From Muribaculaceae bacterium (GTDB lineage Bacteria; Bacteroidota; Bacteroidia; Bacteroidales; Muribaculaceae): 64,000 nt of DNA. The stretch lies in NCBI GenBank assembly GCA_017548365.1, contig JAFZAC010000007.1, positions 124,001 to 188,000 on the forward strand, given 5' to 3'. Under the pieces are notes generated by a model. The model was not told where the DNA came from and searched no databases. It saw only the letters and a program-made list of their open reading frames with translations. This document shows positions 46,676 through 55,949 of the stretch, piece after piece. The translations under genes were made by a program, and so were the position numbers. The first letter of the stretch is position 1. Every line of letters begins with the position of its first letter.

Positions 46676-47722
46676 TTAGTTAAGAGCAATTTGCTTTGTC
46701 TCAGTATCTTTTCCCATCTTGCCTGTCTCGTCAAAGACGCGGAATGTGGGATACAGAATATAGTTGCGGGTGAAGTTCACCGAGTAGTTCTTATCGCTTG
46801 TATTGTAAATCCAATCCTTGAAAGGAATTTGACTGATAAGATCTTTCCAGAATGGCATGTATTCCTTGCGAATCGAGGTGATTCGACCACCGGTGTCATC
46901 GCTGTAGCGGCTGTAAACCCATGCACAGGATTGATATACTTCATACACGTTGACTCCAGCAGGTGCTTGGTCGGGAGTGGCTATCTCGTGCTCAGTCTTT
47001 ACTCCGTTTTCATCTACTGTAATATAGTAGTAATGGTCTACCACATCAGGATTAACAAACCACAATTTACTCTTATTGCCTGTCTCGGTCTCGGTGGGCA
47101 TCGACAAGCCATACTTAGCGTTCAGTTCTTCAAACTGCTCGGCTGTGAAGTCGTAATTGATATAAATTGACGACATGTCATTGTAATAAGTGCTGTCCTT
47201 TGTGAGGTAGTTGACCACATGGTCTACAAACTCCTGTTGGAACGATGCTGGATAGTACATCTCGAAACGCTCTTCATCAAAGGTCTCAGGTTCAACCCAG
47301 CTTACTGGAGCCAATGTCGACGACACCTGGAACGAGTCGACAAGCACATATTCGTGGCCATCCCACTCTGCCTTGCTATGAGGGTAAGAGGCCAACTTGA
47401 CGTCGGTGCGGACAGTGTCGGTCGAGTTGATAGTCTTAGTATACGAGAACGCCTTTGTCAGTCGGCATGTTGCAGCAGCCGATGTGGTGCGTGTCACAAG
47501 GCCCCACACCTCACTGTGATCAATAGTGTGATCACTGCTGGTATAGTATTTGGCCTTAAAGTAGACATAGCCGCCAGCTTTGGCCACGTCGCTCAACTCC
47601 CAGGAAACAGTAGGTACAACCTGACCTATCTCCATATTGTCGGCAAACGGGTCGTGAATGGCGCACGATGTTACCAGAGCTGCCACAATTGCTACCGAGC
47701 CTAAAATATTAAATATCTTCAT
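46676..47722 (-). CDS. SusE-position lipoprotein, unknown family
   Basis: Lipobox VTSC (Cys20), then 328 residues of a presumably exported domain not recognised as a named family. N-terminal MEIGQVVPTVSWELSDVAKAGG suggests an Ig-like first domain. Position directly after susD (40 bp) indicates a surface-exposed accessory of the same importer. Confidence 0.72.
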   Translation of the reverse strand: MKIFNILGSVAIVAALVTSCAIHDPFADNMEIGQVVPTVSWELSDVAKAGGYVYFKAKYYTSSDHTIDHSEVWGLVTRTTSAAATCRLTKAFSYTKTINSTDTVRTDVKLASYPHSKAEWDGHEYVLVDSFQVSSTLAPVSWVEPETFDEERFEMYYPASFQQEFVDHVVNYLTKDSTYYNDMSSIYINYDFTAEQFEELNAKYGLSMPTETETGNKSKLWFVNPDVVDHYYYITVDENGVKTEHEIATPDQAPAGVNVYEVYQSCAWVYSRYSDDTGGRITSIRKEYMPFWKDLISQIPFKDWIYNTSDKNYSVNFTRNYILYPTFRVFDETGKMGKDTETKQIALN

Positions 47723-47762
47723 AATTCTTATTGATCTTTATAATTATTATTCCTCATTCATC

Positions 47763-49679
47763 TTATTTACCAGTGAGAGATGTCACTTCGCCATAATTGT
47801 GCGACCAAATCATGGGTTCCTGCAACCACTTGTAGTTCTTGTAGGCACCCAGGCGCTGCAACTCTGAACGGTTGTATTTCTCCTCGGTCTCGGGGTCATA
47901 ATTCAAGCGCTGAATCCATGTGTTTTCCTTCTGGGTCTCGGTAAGACCGTCTACCCAGTAGGCCGAATAGAGGTTGTAGGGGCGACGGAGGTCGGGATAA
48001 ATAATCTCGTTGGCGTCACCTATACCGTAATTGTTGCGCCTGTTACTATAGTGGTAGCGGCGCATATCGGTCCACATCTCGGGCTGATAAACCATAGCCA
48101 CATATTTCTGAAGCATCAAGTCGCTAAGGGTATACTCCGACGGGTTGAAGTACCAGTGATGGTTACCACGGTCAGTAACCTTCGACACCTTCAACTGAGG
48201 TGTTCCCGAAGCACTGTAGGTGAAATAGTCCTCGTTATTGAGGAAGGCATTAACTTGTCCTTCCCAGTAATCGGCCTGGACATAACCCGGAACTCCACTT
48301 GTGTTAGCCTTACCTGGGTATTTATTGTCACGTGTCTCGTTGTAGTTTACAGTGTTAGGATATTTCTTCAGGAAGAACTCAAGGTGACGCTCAATATTGT
48401 GTGCGGTAGCCTCTTTGGCAAGAGCGCAAGCCTCAGCCTTGTTACCCAACCAATAGGTTGCTTCGGCCTTGATGAAGTAAAGCTCCTCCATTGTGAAGAT
48501 GGGGTTGTAACTTGTTGGATCTCCGCAATAGGCTCCCATATAGAGGTTGGGATAGTTGGCAATCTTGAAACTGGTGCTCATGCCTATGTTGTTCTCCAAG
48601 AAGCGCATCTTAATCTGAGTGTTGGTGTTGCTGGCCGAAGATGGTCCTGAACGAGGAATCATCAGGAGCACGCAACGAGGATCGTTGGCATAACCGCTAT
48701 TACCGTTATACATACCAACTTGCTTCTCGTCGGCTGGTGCATGAAGACCAAGCACATCTACCATGAAGTACTTGCTTGGAATAGCACCGTCAAGAAGGTT
48801 AGCACGAGACTCCCAACTGTTAATCACAGGTTTCGAGAGACTCCAAACACAGTTCTGCGTACCGGTGCCGCCGTCAAAGTTGTAGCGAGGCTCATTTCCA
48901 AACCAGCTGCCGTACAACAAGTCACCCTTGCGCCACTGATTGATTGCGGCATCGGCAGCGGCGATAATCTTCTGGCACATAGCTGGGCTGCGGTCTACAT
49001 TAGGAATGTTGCGCAGTAGCAAGCGAGCCTTGATCGCATAAACCAGACCTTTCCATTTCTCGAGGTCTCCGGCATACACACGGTCTTGAGACTTGTCAAT
49101 TACCAAGTTGTGTTCATTCTGTGCATATTCAGGATTCTCATACAAAGCAATCAAATCGTCGGCCTCCTGGAACATCCACTCATAAATGCTCTCCTGTGTG
49201 TCATAGGTGGGAGCATTTGTCTGATAGGCCTGAGAGCGTGGCATGTCGCCAAAGGCATCAGTAGTCAACTGTGTCGACATCAACTTGATAGTACGAGCAA
49301 TGAGCTCGTAGTTGGGTGAGTTGATCTCTTGAGAATATTGTATCAGGTTATTGGCATTCACGCCAATGTCATAAAAGTGACGACGCCATTGTGGATGGCG
49401 GTTCATCGTCAGCATCTCCCATTCGCACTTGTAGGAATAGGCTCCAACCGAGCTCTTTCCTCCAGTGGTGAGGAACTGAGAGAAGTAGTTGTAATACTCG
49501 GCATGGTCATAGTTGATTTGCTGTGCATAGAACACCACCACTGGCATTGCAACTTGCACATTGATAGAATGTGCCTTATCGGGGTTCACATTATCATCGA
49601 GCATATCCTCGCAACTCACGCCCATCAGGCACATGAGAAGCAATAAAGCTGTTATCTTAAGTTTATTCATGATTTCCAT
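47763..49679 (-). CDS. SusD/RagB-type nutrient-binding lipoprotein
   Basis: Outer-membrane lipoprotein that caps the SusC channel and captures ligand. Lipobox GVSC (Cys23 from the first Met); starting at the fourth residue (MNKLKIT) would give a more usual signal. Family hallmarks are EDMLDDNVNPDKA just after the Cys, a helical TPR core including YELIARTIKLMSTQLTTDAFGDMP, and the C-terminal PEMWTDMRRYHYS block. At 638 aa it is normal to long. It is 19 bp after the susC gene. Confidence 0.93.
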   Translation of the reverse strand: MEIMNKLKITALLLLMCLMGVSCEDMLDDNVNPDKAHSINVQVAMPVVVFYAQQINYDHAEYYNYFSQFLTTGGKSSVGAYSYKCEWEMLTMNRHPQWRRHFYDIGVNANNLIQYSQEINSPNYELIARTIKLMSTQLTTDAFGDMPRSQAYQTNAPTYDTQESIYEWMFQEADDLIALYENPEYAQNEHNLVIDKSQDRVYAGDLEKWKGLVYAIKARLLLRNIPNVDRSPAMCQKIIAAADAAINQWRKGDLLYGSWFGNEPRYNFDGGTGTQNCVWSLSKPVINSWESRANLLDGAIPSKYFMVDVLGLHAPADEKQVGMYNGNSGYANDPRCVLLMIPRSGPSSASNTNTQIKMRFLENNIGMSTSFKIANYPNLYMGAYCGDPTSYNPIFTMEELYFIKAEATYWLGNKAEACALAKEATAHNIERHLEFFLKKYPNTVNYNETRDNKYPGKANTSGVPGYVQADYWEGQVNAFLNNEDYFTYSASGTPQLKVSKVTDRGNHHWYFNPSEYTLSDLMLQKYVAMVYQPEMWTDMRRYHYSNRRNNYGIGDANEIIYPDLRRPYNLYSAYWVDGLTETQKENTWIQRLNYDPETEEKYNRSELQRLGAYKNYKWLQEPMIWSHNYGEVTSLTGK

Positions 49680-49697
49680 AATCTTTACAAGTGTTGA

Positions 49698-52600
49698 TTA
49701 GAACGATGCTTTCAATGTGAAATTAAAGCTACGGGTAGCGGGCACGTTGTAGTTATCGATACCCATTCCACCTGTACCACCACTAACGGCTGCCAAAATA
49801 GCGGGATCATTGCCGCTATACTTTGTCAAAAGGAACAGGTTGCGGCCAGTGCAATTGAGGCTCAAATGCTTGATAGGACATCCTGGCTTGAGCAGACTTG
49901 TGAAGTCATAACCCAGAGTCACATAACTCAAGCGGATGTAGGAACCATCTTCAATGAAATTAGAAGACACTGTGCTGTAATATGTTGCAATGAAATTCTG
50001 GTCAAGGATGATGGGGGTGGTATTAGGCGAATAAGTGCCGTCACCATTGTCTACAACACCCTTGAAGATAATCTCACGGTTGCGATATTTGTCATAGAGG
50101 TGATTCATACCGTTGGTGATAAGGCTGCGGCCTGTAACATTGGCCACGTCTCCTCCCTTACGGCAGTCAAACAGGAATGAGGCTGTCAAGTTTCTCCAAC
50201 GGAAGTTCGAACCAAGACCCAACAGGAAGTCGGGCTCACGGTTACCAATGTAAACACCCTTCTGGGGGTCGATGATGGGATAACCCTCGGCGTTGCAAAT
50301 CACGTTGCCGTCGGGATCACGCATGTAGTCCTTACCCGACAAACCGGTCGACGAGCCATTCAAGCGAGCTACAGGGAAAATGTCGCCATACTGTGTACCT
50401 TGAATCTCAATCACGTCGTCGGGCAGTTTCTTAACACGGCCGCGGTTGAACGAGTAGTTGAGCAATGCGGTCCAGTCAAAGTCATGAGTACGGATGATGT
50501 CCTGTGCCAGCGATAGCTCAACACCATGGTTCTCGATAGTTCCCTCGTTGCGGGTCTGAAGAATGGTTCCTGAAGCGGGCGATACACGAACGCTCACAAT
50601 CTGGTTGTCGACTGTGGTAGAGTAGTATGCCACATCAAGACGGGTGCGACTGTTGAAGAATCGCAAGTCGGCACCAATCTCCCACGAACTTGTCATCTCA
50701 GGCTCAAGAACGATAGCGCGAGAAGTGGTTGGGTCAATTCCATAACCTGGATCGGGGAATGTCGTCCAGCGCTTGAAGGTGTTGGTGAAAAGGTAAGAGG
50801 GACAGTCCTTACCTACCTTTGCCCAGTTACCACGTATCTTACCATAGCTGAACCAGCTATTGGTCAAGTGGAACAACTCACTGAATATCACACCACCGGT
50901 AACCGAGGGATAGAAGTAACTTGTTGTCTTGTTTTGCTTGAAGCGAGACGAACCATCATGACGCCAAGTACCCGACAGCTGAGCAATACCCTTATAGTCG
51001 AAGCGAACCTCACCAAAGTAACCATATTTGTCATAGGTTGAGTGGTAAAGGGTCATGCCACGATCGATATAGGTCTCGGGGTTGATGTTCTGCCAGCTAT
51101 AGAAACCGTCACCGTGTGAGTCGGTGAGCAAGAACTCATAGCCGCCAAAGCTACCCTCAATGCCTTGATACTTGCGATACTCCATTCCATAGAATATGTT
51201 GAAGTTGAAGTCCTCGGCAAAGGTGTGTGTATAGTTGGCAAAGAACTGTGCCGTGAGCTGCTCGCCACGAGATGGCTGGAATGAGTATTCACCAAATCTA
51301 GACTTGTTCTCATTGAGGGCGGTCTGAACTTCCTCGTTGTTAATGTCTACGAAGTCTACTTCATAGAAACGAGGAACTGTATAAGCGTCATACATTGTGT
51401 AACCCTTGTCATAACCAACCTTGCCAGTGAACACCAAGTTCTTGATGGGCTCATAGGCAATCTGGCCATTAAGCATGAAGCGGTTGCTCTCGGTAACGCT
51501 CTTGTCCATGTAGCGGCCATAATAGGGCGACACGGTAGCGCCAATGCGCTCGGTGTCAAGAAGCAGGTCCCAACGGTCATAACGGCTGGCCCAGTTCACA
51601 GTACCGTCGGCGGTCACATAGTCGGCCATATTGAAGTTGCGACCCCAGTTATAAATAGTTGACATCGAATTGCCAAAACCACGTGACTTGTTGTTCACAA
51701 AGTTCAACGACAACTGGATAGTAACCTGCTCCGATGGCTTATACATTCCTTTCAGGAACGCGGTAATCTGATTCTTGTAATCCTTGGGAACAACACCTTC
51801 GTTGTTAGTGTAGGCTACCGATGCATAAGAATTGAACTTCTCGGTACCACCGCTCACACTCACGCTGTACTTCTGAAGCAATCCAGTGCCCAGGAAGTCA
51901 CCAAGGTTATCATAAAGAGTCTCTGTTGACTGCAGGTAGGGGCCCCAACCGCCGCCACCGCTGTTCTCACGGTAGAAGCCTTTGGAACCAGGGGTGAACA
52001 TGCTCTGAAGCTTGGGAACGCGCATGCAATTGCTAATCTCTACAGTGGCGCTTGCATCAACCTTGATTGAACCATCGCGGCTACCACTCTTGGTGGTGAT
52101 CAAGATAACACCATTTGCACCTTCCTGACCATACAAGGCGCTTGCAGCGGCACCCTTCAATACGCTCATGTTTTCAATATCATCGGGGTTGATATCGGCA
52201 AGAGTCGAACCTTTACCTCTAATCGCAACACCGTCTACAACCATCAGTGGCTCGTTGCTCTGAGAATTGTTCACCGAGCTGATGGCGCGGATAATAACTT
52301 GAGTCGATGAGTTGGGCGATCCACCACCGGTAGACACTTGCAAACCGGCGACCTTACCCTGAAGGGAATTAGCAAAGTTGGAAGAACCACCAGCGGTTAC
52401 CTGATCGGCACTCAGCGACTGAACAGCAAAGTTCAGTTTCTTCTTCTCCTGAGTCTGACCATAGGCAGTCACCACAACTTCTTGTAGCACTTGGGCATCA
52501 TCCTCCAGTTCAACGTTGTAAACGCTCTGACCACTTATAATCTTAACGGTCACAGGATTAGCCCCCACATAAGAGATCTCAAGGATTTCACCATCCTTGA

Positions 52601-52781
52601 CATCAATAGAGTATTTTCCGTCAAAGTCGGTGGCCGTGCCGCGGTTAGTGCCCTTCACCTGTACCGACGCGCCTATTATAGTCTCGCCGTCCGATTTCTG
52701 GGTCACTACTCCCGTCACGATGCGGGCATAGCCCGTCACTGCAATGACCGAAAATAGCAGTAGTAGTAGCTGTTTTCTCAT
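49698..52781 (-). CDS. SusC/RagA TonB-dependent outer-membrane channel
   Basis: TonB-linked importer working with the SusD partner. Signal peptide 1-19, then a CarboxypepD-regulatory-like domain (about 20-95; GVVTQKSDGETIIGASVQVKG), the TonB box region (EVVVTAYG) and the plug (LQGKVAGLQVSTGGGSPNSS, ASALYGQEGANGVILITTK), and a C-terminal beta-barrel ending in Phe (NFTLKASF). Length 1027 aa. The substrate cannot be read from sequence; no glycoside hydrolase or sulfatase lies in this transcription unit, and the nearest enzymes are the GHL10 pair upstream on the same strand beyond a terminator. No sigma or anti-sigma gene adjoins it. Confidence 0.95.
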   Translation of the reverse strand: MRKQLLLLLFSVIAVTGYARIVTGVVTQKSDGETIIGASVQVKGTNRGTATDFDGKYSIDVKDGEILEISYVGANPVTVKIISGQSVYNVELEDDAQVLQEVVVTAYGQTQEKKKLNFAVQSLSADQVTAGGSSNFANSLQGKVAGLQVSTGGGSPNSSTQVIIRAISSVNNSQSNEPLMVVDGVAIRGKGSTLADINPDDIENMSVLKGAAASALYGQEGANGVILITTKSGSRDGSIKVDASATVEISNCMRVPKLQSMFTPGSKGFYRENSGGGGWGPYLQSTETLYDNLGDFLGTGLLQKYSVSVSGGTEKFNSYASVAYTNNEGVVPKDYKNQITAFLKGMYKPSEQVTIQLSLNFVNNKSRGFGNSMSTIYNWGRNFNMADYVTADGTVNWASRYDRWDLLLDTERIGATVSPYYGRYMDKSVTESNRFMLNGQIAYEPIKNLVFTGKVGYDKGYTMYDAYTVPRFYEVDFVDINNEEVQTALNENKSRFGEYSFQPSRGEQLTAQFFANYTHTFAEDFNFNIFYGMEYRKYQGIEGSFGGYEFLLTDSHGDGFYSWQNINPETYIDRGMTLYHSTYDKYGYFGEVRFDYKGIAQLSGTWRHDGSSRFKQNKTTSYFYPSVTGGVIFSELFHLTNSWFSYGKIRGNWAKVGKDCPSYLFTNTFKRWTTFPDPGYGIDPTTSRAIVLEPEMTSSWEIGADLRFFNSRTRLDVAYYSTTVDNQIVSVRVSPASGTILQTRNEGTIENHGVELSLAQDIIRTHDFDWTALLNYSFNRGRVKKLPDDVIEIQGTQYGDIFPVARLNGSSTGLSGKDYMRDPDGNVICNAEGYPIIDPQKGVYIGNREPDFLLGLGSNFRWRNLTASFLFDCRKGGDVANVTGRSLITNGMNHLYDKYRNREIIFKGVVDNGDGTYSPNTTPIILDQNFIATYYSTVSSNFIEDGSYIRLSYVTLGYDFTSLLKPGCPIKHLSLNCTGRNLFLLTKYSGNDPAILAAVSGGTGGMGIDNYNVPATRSFNFTLKASF

Positions 52782-52837
52782 AATTACTTAATGTTTGTTT
52801 ATATTTGATTGATTTATAAGTCCTATCAATGATTTCT

Positions 52838-52852
52838 GGCTGACAATCAGCC
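52838..52852 (-). promoter_or_regulatory. Hairpin in the susC leader
   Basis: GGCTGA (52838-52843) and TCAGCC (52847-52852) pair across CAA. It lies between the probable promoter and the susC start. The rest of the 354-bp gap 52782-53135 holds only that promoter and a terminator. Confidence 0.4.
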
Positions 52853-52904
52853 TTACAAAGTAAAGTAATTCAGTCGCTTTTAAAAACGAGATTATTTCAT
52901 TTTA

Positions 52905-52912
52905 CAAACATA
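52905..52912 (-). promoter_or_regulatory. -7 element of the susC promoter
   Basis: TATGTTTG on the minus strand, about 125 bp before the susC start. A TTTG at the expected -33 distance is missing, which is common for regulated importers. An alternative TACTTTG lies about 50 bp nearer the gene. Confidence 0.45.
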
Positions 52913-53045
52913 ATCATAAATTTTGAAAACACATTAATAAAAAATAAGAAAATTGTGATTTTTTTGATTTTTTAGCATTGTCTACTATTTTTTGAGCTTA
53001 TTAACACTTGCGGTAACCACAATCTAAGCTCACTTAGTTGAACAG

Positions 53046-53078
53046 AAAAAGGCGCCCGAGCACTATTGCTCGAGCGCC
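53046..53078 (-). terminator. Rho-independent terminator after the GHL10 pair
   Basis: On the minus strand a 12-bp stem (GGCGCTCGAGCA with TGCTCGGGCGCC, one mismatch) is followed by TTTTT. It separates the GHL10 unit from susC. Confidence 0.88.
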
Positions 53079-53135
53079 ATTAATGTATCTCATGGATTGT
53101 GGATTAGACTTTGCGTTTATGCATTGTGCATTATT

Positions 53136-55907
53136 TTAAATTCCTAAAAGGATGTTGTAAACAGAGGTAATATCAGCACTTGTTATCGAACCGTCGCCGT
53201 CAACGTCGCTGGTGGCAATGTAGGTAGTGTCACCGTTGAGCAAGTAGTTATAGAGTGCTGTAACATCGGATGCTGTCACCGCTCCGTCACAGTCAACGTC
53301 GCCAACCAAAGTCTGAGAAATCTTGCCAAGAGTATAGCTGGCGATACCGCAACCCGGCACATAGTAGTATAGGTCTACCCCACTGCCATCGGCTTTGACC
53401 TGTGCCACACAAGGAGCACTCCAGGTTTGGCTGTAAACGTCGCCAATACCCTGAGCGGGGAACTGCCACAGGCGGCTCATTCCAGCAATGCCAGCATCAT
53501 CACCATTAACGGCGAGGGCAAACTTAAATCCGTCGCTGCACTGATTGTCGTCGGTGGCGTATGTCATGAAATGCTTGCCGTCCCACTCAAAGAAAGCGGC
53601 GCCGTTGGCGTTCAAACCTTCGGCCTGGATTGCCGTGTTGGCGGCAAAGCTGTCGGCAATTGCGCCGTTGCTCAGATTGTAAAGAGTGAGCTGGATGTTG
53701 GCGCCCTTGACCCATGCGCTAGTGGCACTCATGGGATAGATGCGAGGTGCTATGCCAAAGTTTGATGCGCTGCTAGGATAGAAGCTGCCTATCGCGGTGT
53801 AGCTGCTGCTTTGGGTGTTGCCGTTTTTCACCTTCCACTGATAGATGTTGCTGCCACTGGCGGCTGCCGCCATCACGGTGAACTCCGAGTCGTCAACATT
53901 GCCAAGCACGTTGCAGTGGTCGATGCGCGAGGTGTAGCCGCTCATACTTACACAAGCCTTTTGAGTCACTGCACCGCTGATGGTGTCGACCTTGAAAATA
54001 TAGATTGGTGTAGTGTTGATGTTGAGCGAGAGGTTGCTCACTAGCACATTACCGGCGGCATCGGTGAACACATCGTTAACAGGCGCGAAATCGACTTGCG
54101 CCTCGCTGCCAAGAGTGAGGGTTTTCACTTTCTTGCCGTTGGCCTTGCTATAGACGTCGAGATAGATGTCGGCATTGGCGCTGTTACCGCTGCGACGAGT
54201 AACATAAACATTGTCGGTGCCCACCGCCATGCCTCGCTGATAAAGGCCGTTGCTCTCAAAGATGATGTTGTCATATTCGGGCTTCACCGAGCGAATCCAG
54301 TTGCTGGTGAGGGTATAACCTTGGGTCTCGTCATAGGTGTCGATATCCTTCAATGGCTCATAACCTGTTGCCTCGCCTGTGAAGGCGGCGGGCCACTCGT
54401 TGTCAAAGCCGTCGACAACACACACTGCATAATAATAACCGTTCTGGTAGGCCTCAGGGACAACGTAGTAATTATTGTAGCTAACGGCTATAAGGTAATC
54501 GCTCTTGATGCCGTCACCCGACAATGTCATTGCCTCCTCGTCATCGACCGTTGTGGGAATGGCATAAACCGAATACTTTATCAATGTACCTTCCTCGGCA
54601 TTCCATGACAGACGGTTGCCGGTGAGCTTGAGATTGGCAGGAGCACCATGAGGAGTTGCCTCCTTCCAAGTCACGGCAGGAAGCAGTGCCTTGTGCTGGA
54701 ACACATTGGCGGCAAGATAATTGCCCAAGCCGCTCACACCGCCGTTGTCGCCGTTGATGTTCTTTGCCGAATAGATGTTCACGCCAGGCGCATTGTTCTC
54801 GGTGTACTGACGCGACAGTTTGATTTGCTCCGCCACCTCGGCCCAGTCGCTCTGGGTATTAGACGAGGTAAGGAACGAAATGCTATGGCTCGCATAGTGG
54901 TGACGGCCAAAATGGTTGGCTACATAGCTCCACCACTGTGTCAACGGTCCAAATGGATTGGTGCTGTGGTTGGTCTTCCAGTAAAGCTGCGGCGAGATAT
55001 AGTCGATAGTCCCGTCATCGAGCCAAGCCAACGGATCGCTGAAGATGCCGTTATACTGCCAGTCGCTGCCAGTTGGGCAAGGGGTTACACCGTGAGCCGA
55101 CGCTCCGGTCGATGCCGTTCCAGCCACACCTGCAGGCCCAATGCCGAAGCGAACCTCAGGCTTGGTTTCCTGAAGCATGTCCCACACCGCCTGAACCATG
55201 CGGTTCACGTTGTCGCGACGCCAGTTGGCAAAACTCAACGATGTGCCGCTGTTCTGCCACAGTTGGTAATCGTCGGCACTGCTGTTGGTGGGGATTCCGC
55301 TCGGATAGAAATAGTCGTCAAAAATGATGCCGTCGATATTGTAATTCTCGGCAAGTTCCCTGCACACGTTCACGATGCGGTCAATCGACTGCTGCAATCC
55401 TGGGTTGAGGATGGTGGTAACACTCGAACCGCTGGTATAGGAAAGCAGCATTCCGGCATTTATCAGTTGCTGGTCCTGGCTGGTGCTCCAGCCTGAGCTG
55501 CTGGTTGACCAGCGATAAGGGTTCACCCATGCATGGAGTTCAATGCCACGCTTGTGACACTCCTCAACGGCAAACGCCAAGGGATCCCAACCGGGGTTCA
55601 CTCCGCGCGTGCCTGAGAGGTAGCTCGACCATGGCTCATAGCTCGACTGGTAGAATGCGTCGCACATTGAACGCACCTGCAGACACACGGCATTCATGTT
55701 CATTGCCTCGAGTTTGTTGAGATAGTTGATCAACTCCTGCTTTTGCTGGGACACAGTACTCGATGAGGTGCCGCCCACGCTTGGCCAGTCAATGCGCCAA
55801 ACCGTAGCCATCCATGTGGCGCGGTATTCACGCTTTATCGACTCCTGTGCCTGTAAACCACTAACAGCAGCCACAAGCAACAACAAAACTAAAATACTCT
55901 TTTTCAT
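53136..55907 (-). CDS. GHL10 glycoside hydrolase-like enzyme with dockerin
   Basis: Signal peptide 1-20, then a GHL10/DUF187 TIM-barrel (about 24-400) with REYRATWMATVWRIDWPS, NAVCLQVRSMCDAFYQSSYEPWS, GIELHAWVNPYR and DGIIFDDYFYPSGIP. The family (YngK-like) is predicted to cleave glycosidic bonds; the natural substrate is not established. An FN3-like domain (about 415-510) and a likely beta-propeller (about 530-850) follow. The last 57 residues are a dockerin with loops DVDCDGAVTASDV and DVDGDGSITSADI. There is no T9SS tail, so the dockerin itself could provide attachment to a cohesin partner. It begins 42 bp after its larger paralogue. Confidence 0.87.
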   Translation of the reverse strand: MKKSILVLLLLVAAVSGLQAQESIKREYRATWMATVWRIDWPSVGGTSSSTVSQQKQELINYLNKLEAMNMNAVCLQVRSMCDAFYQSSYEPWSSYLSGTRGVNPGWDPLAFAVEECHKRGIELHAWVNPYRWSTSSSGWSTSQDQQLINAGMLLSYTSGSSVTTILNPGLQQSIDRIVNVCRELAENYNIDGIIFDDYFYPSGIPTNSSADDYQLWQNSGTSLSFANWRRDNVNRMVQAVWDMLQETKPEVRFGIGPAGVAGTASTGASAHGVTPCPTGSDWQYNGIFSDPLAWLDDGTIDYISPQLYWKTNHSTNPFGPLTQWWSYVANHFGRHHYASHSISFLTSSNTQSDWAEVAEQIKLSRQYTENNAPGVNIYSAKNINGDNGGVSGLGNYLAANVFQHKALLPAVTWKEATPHGAPANLKLTGNRLSWNAEEGTLIKYSVYAIPTTVDDEEAMTLSGDGIKSDYLIAVSYNNYYVVPEAYQNGYYYAVCVVDGFDNEWPAAFTGEATGYEPLKDIDTYDETQGYTLTSNWIRSVKPEYDNIIFESNGLYQRGMAVGTDNVYVTRRSGNSANADIYLDVYSKANGKKVKTLTLGSEAQVDFAPVNDVFTDAAGNVLVSNLSLNINTTPIYIFKVDTISGAVTQKACVSMSGYTSRIDHCNVLGNVDDSEFTVMAAAASGSNIYQWKVKNGNTQSSSYTAIGSFYPSSASNFGIAPRIYPMSATSAWVKGANIQLTLYNLSNGAIADSFAANTAIQAEGLNANGAAFFEWDGKHFMTYATDDNQCSDGFKFALAVNGDDAGIAGMSRLWQFPAQGIGDVYSQTWSAPCVAQVKADGSGVDLYYYVPGCGIASYTLGKISQTLVGDVDCDGAVTASDVTALYNYLLNGDTTYIATSDVDGDGSITSADITSVYNILLGI

Positions 55908-55949
55908 AGCTTTATATCTTTTATTCGGGACAAAAACGCCATCGAGGCA

